Assembly: GCF_901709675.1 (NCBI RefSeq)
Contig: NC_051087.1
Span: forward strand, 5,659,001-5,723,000
Direction: 5' to 3'
Length of the DNA stretch: 64,000 nt
Source: Syngnathus acus
Lineage: Eukaryota > Chordata > Actinopteri > Syngnathiformes > Syngnathidae
The notes under the pieces: model-generated
Seen by the model: the letters and a program-made list of their open reading frames with translations, nothing else
What the model was told of the DNA's origin: nothing
The model's database searches: none
Made by a program: the position numbers and the translations under genes
Part shown: positions 44,058 to 56,268 of the stretch, piece by piece
Numbering within the stretch: the stretch's first letter is position 1
Layout of the letters: each line of letters opens with the position of its first letter

Positions 44058-45750
44058 AACTTGACCAAATACTACAATCATGGCACATTCATTAAAATAC
44101 TTTCTGTGAGTCTTATAATATACAACGGAAAGGACAAGCCAGCATGGTTCATCTTGTGACATTAAGTATAAGGATAATTATACGTAATTATATATAATTC
44201 AGAGGTCGGCTTGAGTAGGTAGAGTGTGTATGGCCTGGAATGACGGGGCTGAGGTGTTATTAGACTTATTGAAAGTATATTTTTGTGCTCTGGGAAATTG
44301 AAAGAGTCAGGAGGGCGCAAGAGGTAGTAGACAGGTAGATGCTCTGGGGAAAGGGCTTAGTGAGCAATGAGCAGCGAAAGAAAGACAATGAATTCACACG
44401 GGACTTGGATGGACTTAAAGGCTGGGTAGGAGGAAAAAAAAAAAACCAGACAGTCCCAGGAAGACGCAGAGTCATGCAAAAGCGAGGCTTGTGCAGTGAC
44501 ATCACACCATCTTACTCTCTTGTGTGCAATGTGAATAGAATTAAGAGAGAACAATGCGCCATCGACTCAAGTGGTACTCTTGTCTTCTAACATTTTGTTG
44601 TGGAACTGTACCTCTACCAAATGAGTTGGTAGCGTCATGTGAGTTTGTGCCTCATCAAACGTGCATCTTGTGTGGATGTGCACATAACCAAGGCTCGGGT
44701 TCTTAATCACACCCATCTGAGTGCGAGGAGCTTTCATGTCGTTTCTCTCTCTCTCAAAGACATACATCTACACAAAGCATCCCCCTCATGCCTTCTGTTC
44801 TAAATTTACACCTAACATGAGAACAGGGGAATGGGGGAGGAGGTAAGGCAAGGAGGAGGTAGAAAGGCGAGGTAAGGAAGGACGGGTGGAGAGGGAAAAA
44901 CCGGCAGCGTAGGCCAGAAGATGGTGGGTGGAGGCGTCAGGGGACGGGCGGAGGGAAAGTGCAGCAGGAAGAAGCACACCGGACGGGGCAAGGAGTGCCA
45001 GTGGGGACGAGGAAGAGCCCAATTTACGAAGAGAGGAGCCAAATTTGATTTAAGCAGATCTATATGGGGGAGAGAAATGTGTGTTTGGAGGAGGTTGGGG
45101 GAGATTCAGATGGAGGAGGCGGAAGGACAGCGGTATATTAGTCAAGGTGTCCAGTCTACGTATTGCCTGCTGTGCAATACCTCCCCTCTGATTTACTCTG
45201 CCGAGTGACTGATGAGCGTGAGGACGAGAAGGAGGGATGCGGAGATGAGGAGAGGAGGGAGGTCTCGCAAGGAGCGTTTAGGCCAAATTAACGGCGCCTC
45301 ATAAATTAGACTAACAGCCCGAGTGGAGGGGCTGTAAAATGTGTGCCGAGATGTGTTCACATGTGCATGTACGTATGTGAATGATGACATGTCAAGAGAG
45401 GAGCCATTCGGGCCGGCACCAACAGATTACTGTCTTGATAAAGTAGAAATATCGAATCTCTCGGTGGCGCAAACACAATCTCGCTGTGATTGCTGCACGT
45501 AGTCGAGTGTGTTCGGCCGCGGTATAAACGAAAACAGCGGGGACGCCCAACACACCCGAGATGTGGAATGTCACTTGCCATGTATTTTATTTCAGCCATT
45601 TTACCACAATATTTCTCCCAAAGCTGTTTTTACATCCAGTGTTAATGTTGACCTTTATATATTCTTTACTTACATCTCTCAATTTGATGTATCATTTGTT
45701 TTTATTAGAGTTGTTGGATAATTTACTGAAACATCCAAACTGTAAATAGC
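44058..45750. other. purine-rich region, no gene recognised
   Basis: 44,815-45,280 is strongly purine-rich on the plus strand (GGAGGAGG, GGGAGAG words). It produces overlapping Ser/Pro/Leu-rich minus-strand frames that I regard as composition artefacts. The rest is ordinary. Confidence 0.5.
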
Positions 45751-45978
45751 TACCGTAATTTCCGGACTACTATAAGGCGCGCCTGAATAAAATCCGAACC
45801 AGGTAAAATTCATGGAAAATGTGTTCGTATATAAGCCGGACTGGACTATAAACTGTAGGTGTTTTAAATGATCCTCATTTCTATTACTTGTAATACCAAA
45901 ACAAATCCTCTTACAAATATCATAAAAGTTATAAAAAAAATAAAATAAAAAAAACAAGATAAACCGCAGGGTTTAGGG
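45751..45978 (+). mobile_element. CCGTAATTTCCGG element, left part
   Basis: TA then CCGTAATTTCCGGACTAC (45,753 onward) closely matches the terminus of the 55-kb insert. Internal ATATAAGCCGGACTGGACTATAAACTG repeats the GACTATAAG theme. The distal part reads AAACCGCAGGGTTTAGGG and then stops at a hAT copy. No CCGGAAATTACGG right terminus was seen, so the copy is truncated or was disrupted by the hAT insertion. Confidence 0.6.
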
Positions 45979-46296
45979 CACAGGTGTCAAACTCAAGGCC
46001 CGGGGCCCCAGATACGGCCCACCACATCATTGTCTGTGGCCCGCGAAGACAAATTGTGCATCAAATTTATGTCATTACTAAAATTCCAAATTGTCTTCAC
46101 TTTAAAAAAAAACATTTTTAAAATATTTGAAAAGTTTCCACTAGTCTGATATGAAAACAAATTATTTGTCAGTTTGTTTTGTAGCTTATACGATATATAA
46201 TATGAGGGGTTCATACATATATTTGGTTATAATGGCCCTCCGAAGGAAACTGTAACGATAATGCGGCCCACGACAAAAATGAGCTTGACAAGCCTG
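45979..46296 (+). mobile_element. hAT miniature element, GTGTCAAACTC family, copy 3
   Basis: Left end CACAGGTGTCAAACTC and right end GAGCTTGACAAGCCTG are inverted. Flanking 8-mers GTTTAGGG (45,971-45,978) and ATTTAGGG (46,297-46,304) match at seven of eight positions, a slightly decayed hAT-type target duplication. Length is 318 bp. Shared landmarks include GCGAAGACAAATTGTGCATC, AATTGTCTTCACTT and ATGGCCCTCCGAAGGAAACT. No transposase. Confidence 0.9.
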
Positions 46297-46304
46297 ATTT
46301 AGGG

Positions 46305-47708
46305 TTAAATAAATAAGTAAATGTGAACCCCTTTGCCTTTAAACTTTGAATATTAGGAAGAAAACACTTATGAAGAATAACATTCAGACCCACTATGGCA
46401 GTAGTGCTTTTAATCAGTCATCTGAACTTTAATGAGACACTTGAGCTCATACCGTGCTGATTATGATTTTAGCACTGCTGTGTCGCCGGGGAAAGTTGGC
46501 GTGCACATGTACCATCTTTTTGACGGGCCTTGCGAAATCACTGAAAATATTGACTTCATAAAATAAATAATACAAACCCCTTGATGGATGGATTAATCGG
46601 CTATCGGGATTTTATACTGCCAAATATCGGAATGTGCATCTGCCTAATTAAAAAATCCATATAGGTCAGTCTCTAGTTTGAAGCAAGTCGGTCACATGTT
46701 CATACTTAACATACTGATTTCTTCTCACATCTGCCAGCGACGAGAAAGCAAAGCTAACGTTTCAAAGGTCTCTTAAAAGCTGCCTTGAAGCTGACTTAAA
46801 GAAGGGACTCATGATTTGTTCACAACATTCCAGATGGTTAATTTCGCTAACAACTTTGTGGGTAAGCCAACTGATAGAAACTGTTTGAAAAAGGGCAGGT
46901 TCTTCCGAAAAAACAAACAAAAAAAACACTCCAAGCATTCTCCAAAGTGACACAACACTTGATGTGTAGCCAAAGAAAAGGATGATAACATGTTTTCCAC
47001 GAGGAAACGCCTTCACTGCTGTTCTATTTTTTTTTCTTTAATGAATTAACATTCACCTATGATAAAACCTCTGCTATGGAAACTTCCAAATTAATCTCGA
47101 GGGTCTCTCACTTGCAATGCTTCCAGACCACATCCAGCACGGCTTTCGACACAAAGGGCTCAGATTGGTTCTAAATCACGTCAGCGTTTGTCAAAGTCAT
47201 ATAAGTACAGTTCAAGCACCTCACAAACCTTACGGCACAATTAGCTTCCACAGCTTCTCTCCTCATGAGGACTTCCATTTGCTTCACAGAAGGTCAGATC
47301 CAAGCACATTTCACCATCATATGCAGTCACTTTAATTACATAGAACCCAGAGTTGAAATTTTGTGAACTATGCGAGAGACTGGCTTGAAGGCTCAGGTAT
47401 GTATTAAAGGTTAAAGGCAGAAAGAATGACAACATTTTAATATTATTTCTGATTCTATGTATGTATTATGGAGTTCAAGTCCAAAAAACCTTGCAATAAA
47501 CAAGACCAGCATTTGGGTAAATTTACAAACCGTGACCCCAAATCTTTGCCTTCACCAATCCAGAAAGGGTCCCTACGATACAAATCCAAAATCCTTCCTT
47601 CTACACAATATTTATGTTTTTATTTACGTGACAGAAAAGTGAACTCAGAAGTCGGAAGTGTGTGCTGGTCACTGACTGATTGCAGCTGACTGAGTGAGAT
47701 ACTACAAA

Positions 47709-47709
<1 letters not shown>
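46305..47709. other. unique sequence, possible repeat fragment at 46.6 kb
   Basis: 46,590-46,680 contains ATCGGCTATCGGGATTTTAT and AAAAAATCCATATAGGTCAG, phrases from a common fish repeat, but too little remains to classify. No gene supported elsewhere. Confidence 0.45.

Positions 47710-47763
<54 letters not shown>
47710..47763. repeat. (AC)27 microsatellite
   Basis: Perfect AC repeat of about 54 bp. Confidence 0.95.
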
Positions 47764-47767
<4 letters not shown>

Positions 47768-49186
47768 ACAGCGCCTCTACACACACTGATGTCGACACTG
47801 TAGAGTTGATGCTTGGAGTGATTAAAGTGGGCTCGCTTGTGAGTGTGTCACCTGGGTGCTGCTGTATCTTAAATCAGGACAGTGGGGCTCAGATTGGGTA
47901 TTGACTGGCCGGCAGAAGTCTCCATCCATCACTCTGAGAAATGACGGTAGGGCCGCCGCCCTGAGGTAGCCGCCATATATATTTATATATCGACACGCGC
48001 TGCCATATATATTCTCCGCGGCTGTCTGAGGTGACTGGAGGTTAGATTATGACATGAAGCGCTATGTAAATTGCAAGATAAGCAGGTGGGGGTGGGGGTG
48101 GGGGGGGGTTCGCTTTGTCACGACAAGTTGCTCATCTTGCCATGGAACTAAAGATAAACACACGCTGGAGAAGACAACACGGAGATGATAAACACGAGCT
48201 GACAGCTACATATGCTCGAGTGTGCAACGCTTACGGTATTAGAAAAGACTTCCGTTTGTGTTTGCGTTCTGTTTTCTCTCACTTTTAGCGACACGTACAC
48301 ACATGCGCTTTGTCTTGAGGGCCTGAGCAGCATCTTTTGACTGTGTGCCTAATGATAATAAATGAGCCATCATGGGTGGGAAGGGAGGCACTAAGTCATC
48401 CCCTTCATCGACAGGAGGAAGACAGGGGGCCCCAAGGTCACCCCGGCGTCAGCATCGCTCCCCCTAACGACCCCTCTCGCTCCCCCACATGCAGATACAT
48501 GCACACACAAAGAACACAGGCGGCGACCACCCTGGGGAGAAACGCCGAAGCCCACCACGCCGCATGTGCCTTTAAGTGTGAAAATCTGACACCTCCTCTC
48601 GTCTCTTGAAATCGAGGTGAAGCCTTCACTTCATTGCATTTTGGCATTGGAAGCGTCTCCATAAAACTAAACGCCGTCTAGTTGTTTCCCCTTGCCGGGG
48701 GCTGCATGCTTCTGTGAGTTTTGAGCACTTCCCTTGCTCAAGACTTTTGAGTTTTTAGAGGTCTGAACGTGTTGCAACTACCCACCGTTTCACAGGCGGA
48801 AATAAAGAAATAACTTTTTTTTAAATGAGGGAAAAGATGAGACAAGAGTCAACAAGCTGAATGTGTGCTGCGCACAAGCCCAAAGGGTCTCTCCATGCAC
48901 AGATTTAGAAACCAAGTTGTACTTTTGCTGTCATTTTTAACTTTCATTAAGAGGGCATAAATCACTTTGAACAATCAAGTGGCAATGACGTGCTTCTTTT
49001 ACAACCAATGTGATGTAAATCAAACTGTCAGTCGTCGGAAAAGCTCATGTCAAATGCGTTTTTCAGCACTTTCCTCACATGAAATGACATCACACACTTC
49101 AACCTCATCCTAAACAGTACGGTAGCTGACTTAATCATTTTGGGAATGATTTGAATTAATTGAGTAAAATACATAACATGGGTTGG
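47764..49186. other. unique sequence with G-rich motif and CArG-like pair
   Basis: Two GCCATATATAT motifs occur near 47,970 and 48,001. The first runs into TTATATATCG. A G-rich tract follows at 48,086-48,108. No gene is supported; frames at 48,337-48,662 have no domain. Confidence 0.5.
48086..48108 (+). repeat. G-rich tract, strong G-quadruplex potential
   Basis: G5-T-G5-T-G9 arrangement on the plus strand. At least four runs of three or more G separated by single-base loops can be drawn from it. Confidence 0.8.
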
Positions 49187-49279
49187 GTGGATGGATGGAT
49201 GGATGGATGGATGGATGGATGGATGGATGGATGGATGGATGGATGGATGGATGGATGGATGGATGGATGGATGGATGGA
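49187..49279. repeat. (GGAT)23 microsatellite
   Basis: Almost perfect TGGA/GGAT repeat of about 93 bp ending in GGACGGAC. No SINE tail body precedes it, so its origin is uncertain. Confidence 0.95.
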
Positions 49280-50094
49280 CGGACTTTTTGACCCTAAAAC
49301 AAACATTGTATTTCCAAAGAAGTCCCACAAAACATCATATTTAATGTTAGCTTTGCCACAATAGGCTATATAATGTGTTTTTAATGAGCTGCTACACACT
49401 CACGAGGAAGAAGGAAAACCACAACTAAATTCTTCCCGCCACTCAGTGCCATCCAACCGAGCAAATGTTGCTAATGCCGCACTAAAAATAAACTTTTGTG
49501 GGACAGAAGTCATATTGGAGGTGCAAACAAGGAAAGCAGCGCCTTCACTTCCAACTGTGGGAATTCTTTTCACCCTCACAACGCACACGCACGCGTGTAC
49601 AAAACGCACACACAGGTTGAGACTGGAGCTGTAGAAAGCTCATTTGCACCACATTGAAATGCATCTCAATTAAAAGAGAAACACATCGAGGTGCCAGGGG
49701 AGGTGAGAAGAGAGAGATGTGAGAGAACGGGCGGGTGGAAAAGGGTGTGAAACAGATAGTGTGCCTGCGTCTGAGAGCAGTACGAGAAGGGGGTTAGAGC
49801 TTAACTGTACTTGCCAGGAAGATGGAAAGAGGAGAGAGAAATGAAGGTGTGTGTGTGTGTGGCTGGTATTTGTGTATTTTTAGCCCCGCCCCCCATCTCT
49901 TTTTGGGATCAATCTAATTGGAAAAAGGAGTTTGAAGGTTGACTAGTGAATCCTCACAAATATCAACCACATTACTGGAGTTGGTTAAAATGGCCATCAT
50001 GATTCTCATTTCAAGTCTAACCATAAATGCGGATGAAAGTCACAGAGTTGGAAAAAAGAACATTTCATTTCCCCTAATTTATTCGTCTTACTGA
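49280..50094. other. unique sequence, nothing recognised
   Basis: Contains a GT patch (49,845-49,860) and purine-rich segments. No gene supported. Confidence 0.5.
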
Positions 50095-50300
50095 CAAGTA
50101 TACGTCTTTGCTTGCAACTTGGTACAAACAGTTTTGAGAAGGTGCTTTCCTGTTGCCAATGCACAAATCAAGGCCAGGAAAGGCACGCCTGGATGAATTT
50201 ACTATGGCGGAGTCTTGACCTTCATCCAATCAAACATTGTTGGGATGAAGTCTCCAAATGTCTTTTGTCCATAACAGGAGTACGGATGGTGTTGCTATGT
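50095..50300 (+). pseudogene. Tc1/mariner-type transposase remnant (C-terminal part)
   Basis: The translated segment 50,184-50,270 reads around SLDLHPIKHCWDE. This matches the transposase phrase SPDLNPIEHLWDEL that carries the last acidic residue region of the Tc1/mariner DDE catalytic triad. Upstream nucleotides (TTTTGAGAAGGTGCTTTCCTG, read as short words, and TTGCCAATGCACAAATCAAGG) also follow that transposase. The frame shifts between the two parts, and only about 60 codons remain. The product would be inactive. No terminal inverted repeats are seen nearby. Confidence 0.65.
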
Positions 50301-51957
50301 GTGATGTCATAAGTATGCATCTCAAGAACAAACAACAACTGCAAGAAAGAGGGAACACACACACACATGCACACACAATCTGTCACACGGAGGGGGGAAA
50401 AAAAAACCTGATTTAGCTTTGTATGCCAAGCATTCTGCATGGACTGTCATGTTCTTCAGGCTGTGATGATTCTGCCAGCCTGCCATCTTCCCAGCAACAC
50501 CAAACACAAGCGGCCCATTCTTTCTTTCTTTCATGCTGTCAGTATCACAATTTGGCACTTTGCGCTTTAACCCCGTGTTTGCCTCCGCCGCGTTTAAGTA
50601 ACGTCACTTGGATCTTATTTATCAGCAGTTTTCGCCGTGATGTAATCAACATGCCAATCACATTAACACCATATCGGTGACATGACGTCAACGCGTCTCC
50701 GTGAAATACATCATCTCATTTTCACCCGACAGTCCAAAAAAACGGATGACGAAGGCCGACGGCTTTGACGTAAAATCATCAGCACAAATTTGAGCCATGA
50801 AAGTGAACTAAACAAAGAGTGATTGTTCTGTTAGCTTTACCCCACATGGATGGAAATCGAGTGGTGGGCACAGCGCTGGCGGCCTCCGTCATTATTGAAC
50901 AAGGTCACCGTGACCACTGAGCTGCAAAAAGAAACACCTGATCGCTAAATCAACAGATGAACATTGAATAAATACAACCCTTTTTGGGATGCTGAGTGAC
51001 CTAATTTTTTTTTGATATATTGAAACATTTTTCCCCATTGGAAATACCCAAAATAGAAATGGCGGTCCCTATTACAAAACCTTTACCTGTATATAAAATG
51101 TTTTAAGCAACACTAACATTCATAGATTCATAAGAGCCATAAAAGTGCATTTGTCTGGTCCAAATTTGTGGTTTTGGGGAGCCTGTCTGTGAAATGTGGC
51201 GCTTTCGAAAACATCTTGATACAATGGACAATTTAGAGCGAAAGAAGCCAATGGAACTGTGATTGATTCATGAAATGATTGATCAATGTGTCCCCATACA
51301 AATAGCGTATCCCCGCCTATGCTCGACTAAAACGAGCCATCCGCATAAACCTCAAGCTGGTGACAAGCATGTCACAGCCCAAGGAGCCCGTCAAGTGAAC
51401 ACCCTGACAGTTAAATAATAATATAAAAGAAAAACTGCTTACATGGCTTTTCCCACTTTCTGCCATACTTTTGAGTTTGCATAATCTCTCTCCTCTTTCC
51501 ACTCACTTTTTCTTGCATTGCATATGTGATCAAGCAAGAGCACACACTCGTGCCCGTGCACACATGCACCATAAAACACATCAACGGACTACCCTGACCA
51601 TCTCTGTGTGTCTTTATGACCTCTCCATCTCTGCTTGATGACTTCTACTCATGAGTCTTTAACAGCCCCCCTGGCCTGACAAGAACCATGAGTCGCCATT
51701 AAAGTTGAGGAAGGCCCCTCTTATTAGTGCAAACGGTGGCACATCACCAGCTAATCGGCTGTGGACAGCAAGTGTGGTTATGTGGGAGGTGCGATGCCGG
51801 CGGATGGTGTGTGGGAGAGGAATGTTTTAGCTTGAAGGAAGTGTGAGATTGCCATAATAGACAAGCTTAATTGATGAACAGAAGACAAGAGCCCCTCAAA
51901 ATCCGACGGTGTTACACTATGCATGAAAACATGGAGTGAACAGCTGAGGTTGAAGAA
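50301..51957. other. unique sequence, nothing recognised
   Basis: Mixed sequence without a supported gene or element. A CA-rich patch lies at 50,357-50,380. Confidence 0.5.
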
Positions 51958-52248
51958 CAGGGGTGTCCAAACTTTTCCCACCAAGGGTCTGCCTACAGGA
52001 CAATCCAAGAACTTTCACACTACTTTGATATTTTTTACGTTTGAACACAAACGTAATGCTCCAATCTCTCTGAATTGATGAAATATGCTATGTTATGCTT
52101 CAATCCATACGACTTGAGTGTAAGATTTAATTTAGGAGACTTTTTTCTATCCAATTTGGCTCACAAAATTACACGCGTGGTAATTTTCACAATATGGGAT
52201 TAAAAAAAGATCGCAAACGGCCCACAGGCTGGACTTTGTACAACCATG
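51958..52248 (+). mobile_element. hAT miniature element, GGGTGTCCAAAC family
   Basis: Begins CAGGGGTGTCCAAACTTTTC and continues CCACCAAGGGTCTGCC. It ends GCCCACAGGCTGGACTTTGTACAACCATG, whose last part is a diverged inverse (GGACTTTGGACACCCCTG type). At 291 bp it is a typical miniature. It is a different family from the GTGTCAAACTC copies. Flanking 8-mers are not clearly duplicated, suggesting an old insertion. Confidence 0.75.
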
Positions 52249-52758
52249 CAGTAAAAAACAAGACTATGTCATAATTTTAAAGCCAATTAACAACGGACCC
52301 TAAGAAAAACGGAACTTCCCTGAGGCACCCCAAAAATATTTCTTTCATCTCAAACACCCTCCTAATATGGAACACTAACCAGACAAGACTTGACGCGCAT
52401 TTGTTTGTTCATTGACAACATCAAATTGAGTCTAAGAGTCGACGGATGCATTTTATACACGTCTAACAAGCACAAACACGATTTGTCAACTACTTTTGCA
52501 TAGAATACAAGCGGTCCCAAAAATAACAATTATAAAAAATTCAAGTGCGCTCACCGGAGAGTGCCAATGCGTGCACGGTGCGCGGAGAATTCCGAGGAGT
52601 TTTCAATCGTCTTTCTTCGCCCTCAAGTTGAAGACAAGCAGCGCTCCCACAGTCCTGAAGCAACTGCAAAAAGAAACGAGGAAAGGAAGGGGGAAAGGTG
52701 AGCGGAAGACATAGCGCATCCTCGCTGGTAAATTACACACAAGTACATAAAATAAGGA

Positions 52759-52777
52759 GGGGGGGGGGGGGGGGGGG
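52759..52777. repeat. poly-G run, G19
   Basis: Nineteen consecutive G on the plus strand. Length is likely variable and hard to sequence accurately. Confidence 0.9.
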
Positions 52778-52949
52778 TGCATCCATAATTACGCACGTTT
52801 AGCGTGCTAATTGACATCCGTGTGGTGAGATGGAGCAGAGAAGCTGCAAATGGACCGGGCCAGGCGGCAGCTGTCAGACTTCACTTCACACTGGAGCTGA
52901 CGATGTGTACCGAGATAAGCGCACAGGAAAGGGAGGGCGAGCGAGCTCC

Positions 52950-52997
52950 GGAGAGAGCGAGAGAGAAAGAGAGAGAGAGAGAGAGGGGGGGGGGGGG
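52950..52997. repeat. GA repeat followed by G13
   Basis: GAGA-type repeat running directly into about 13 G, purine-only on the plus strand. Confidence 0.9.
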
Positions 52998-53000
52998 TGC

Positions 53001-54510
<1,510 letters not shown>

Positions 54511-55084
54511 TTTTGGCATGCGTGGAGTCCCTTTGTGTTCGTCCTTTACAACTAGCACAATTTCATTTATTTTTCTCCAACTTCCAAATTTCATGGCCAT
54601 TTTTGCTTGCTTTGTTGTCATTTTTTGTAAGGCCACATTGATACGCAGAGCTGTTTCTGTCATGTCTGTTTTTGTGTTTATGTTCACCTACAAGCATTAG
54701 CATAGAAGAACGCCCGTTCTGTTCATCTGACATAAGATGCTTTCATTTCTGTCTTTTGTCTTTGGAGGTGTGACCATGAAATCTAGATGTATGTCCCACC
54801 TGAGAATTAACTGTAATCTTGATGGAATCAGTATGTCCACAAATGAAAGACACAACAAGGGAAAGCAATGTGAAAAAGACATGTCCCTGCTGTGCATGAA
54901 TCAATGAGTCAACTTGATCATTTTCAGAAGTGATTAATCAATCAGCTCATTCTTACTTCTCCTTGCGAGCACTAAGGGCAGGCAGAGAAGATGTCATTAC
55001 TCATCATCTTTTTTTTTCATCATTATTTTCATACACTTGATGCTAGGTCTGCATCAACCCATCAGATGCTGCCAAATAGTGAGC
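54511..55084. other. unique sequence, nothing recognised
   Basis: Ordinary sequence upstream of the nested element. Nothing else seen. Confidence 0.5.
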
Positions 55085-55092
55085 CATTAGAG
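55085..55092. repeat. target site duplication, left copy
   Basis: CATTAGAG, identical to 56,985-56,992. Eight bases is the target duplication length of hAT elements. Confidence 0.9.
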
Positions 55093-55426
55093 AATTGGTG
55101 TCAAACTCAAGGCCCAGGGGCCAGATACAGCCCACCACATCAATTTATGTGGCCCGGGAGGACACATTTTCATAGATTTTGTGCATTACTAAAATTACAA
55201 ATTGTCTTCACTTTTGAAAAATAGCGAGTACCGTAATTTTCGGACTATAAGTCGCGGTTTTTTTCATAGTTTGGGTGGGGGGGCGACTTATACTCAGGAG
55301 CGACTTATGTGTTTTTTTTTTTTTTCAAAAATTTCAAAAAAAAAAAAAAAATGAAACCGCGATAAACGAACCGCAATGTAGCAAGGGATTACTGTAATTT
55401 GAATTTCAAGTGACGACAGCAGCGCG

Positions 55427-55698
55427 AAACCATCTGCGTCACTCCAATTCATTAAATCCATCAATCGTCCTTTGTCAACAATGCGTGCGCGCCGCTGACG
55501 GCTTTTGCACTTAAAAATATTCCACAGGCCCATATAACGATATATAAATTATATATCAAATAACTATTATATAAGCAATAATGTTATCAAACCATCTGTG
55601 CACTCTAAATCATTAAATCCATCGATCAAATTCCTCGTCCTTTGTCAACATCGCCGCGCGTGCGCCCTGACGCCAGCCTCGTCGTTATTCCACAGATC
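55427..55698 (+). repeat. outer inverted repeat, left arm (272 bp)
   Basis: This reads as the reverse complement of 56,269-56,540 with no gaps and two mismatches that I could find (about 99%). It contains ATCATTAAATCCATC-type repeats in itself (two related CATTAAATCCATC...GTCCTTTGTCAAC segments). Confidence 0.92.
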
Positions 55699-55808
55699 GG
55701 GCGTGCGTAAAAGCATTGTCCGAGCACCATCCACCGTCCCTGGACAGCCACCCGGCCGAGCGCCGGCGCCCGACTTCAATCCACGAAAGTGAAAGTAAGC
55801 TGGACGAG
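55699..55808 (+). repeat. inner inverted repeat, left arm (110 bp)
   Basis: Directly adjoins the outer left arm and is the reverse complement of 55,891-56,000 with one mismatch. GC-rich, containing CGGCCGAGCGCCGGCGCCCG. Confidence 0.92.
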
Positions 55809-55890
55809 TGACGCGCGACAGCAGCGCGACGCGACGTCGCGGTCGCGCGTCAGCAGCGCGACGGTTGTTTACATAAAGGACAAAGATCGA
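55809..55890. repeat. GC-rich spacer with small palindromes
   Basis: This 82-bp loop between the inner arms holds TGACGCGCGAC and its inverse GTCGCGCGTCA, plus a CGCGACGTCGCG palindrome. It forms the tip of the predicted hairpin. Confidence 0.85.
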
Positions 55891-56000
55891 CTCGTCCAGC
55901 TTTCTTTCACTTTCGTGGATTGAAGTCGGGCGCCGGCGCTCGGCCGGGTGGCTGTCCAGGGACGGTGGATGGTGCTCGGACAATGCTTTTACGCACGCCC
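55891..56000 (-). repeat. inner inverted repeat, right arm (110 bp)
   Basis: Partner of 55,699-55,808. It is also the first of the GC-rich direct units that continue to 56,118. Confidence 0.92.
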
Positions 56001-56175
56001 GGTCCTACTCTACCGAGCTGCCTTTCAGCTCCGTGGATGGAAGTCGAGGCCCGGCGCTCAGCCGGGTGGCTGTCCGAGGACGGTGCATGGGGCTCGGTCA
56101 TGGCTTCTACGCACGCCCGGTCCTATCGTATGGAGCTCTCGTCCCCTTCCGTGGCTGGACGTCCACGCCGCCACA
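55901..56175 (+). repeat. 118-bp direct tandem repeat, two units and a partial third
   Basis: Landmarks GCCGGGTGGCTGTCC, GGACGGTG.ATGG and TACGCACGCCCGGTCCTA recur 118 bp apart (first ending at 56,006, second at 56,124). A partial third starts with CTTCCGTGGCTGGACGTCC. The units differ by roughly 15% on reading. Frames through these units exist on both strands with near-identical Pro/Gly/Arg-rich peptides only because the inner arms are inverted copies. Confidence 0.8.
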
Positions 56176-56268
56176 CGCCTGTAAGTTTGTTTTGTTAAAT
56201 AAAGAGCCGTTTACCAAACCCACGTCTTTCCTTGAACTTTGTTAACGCTACAATATAGTTATATAGTA

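Larger units (their letters stand above)
52540..53000 (+). promoter_or_regulatory. CpG-rich, GA-rich promoter-like block
   Basis: A CpG cluster (GTGCGCTCACCGG, GTGCACGGTGCGCGG, GCTCCGGAGAGAGCGAG) is interrupted by a G19 run. It ends in a GA repeat plus G13. Splice-donor-like AAAGGTGAGCG occurs at 52,694-52,704 on the plus strand. This combination occurs at first exons of fish genes, but no coding exon is recognised and the block may be just GC-rich spacer. Confidence 0.25.

Noticed and set aside
49187-49279. SINE 3' tail, given the GGAT units
   Set aside because: No GGCTCCAGC/GATAAGCGG sequence precedes it on either strand.
55645-55983. 112-residue Pro/Arg-rich frame and matching frames on both strands at 55.6-56.1 kb
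   Set aside because: The shared C-terminal peptide on opposite strands arises from the inverted repeat; codon content follows the GC-rich units, and there is no known domain.
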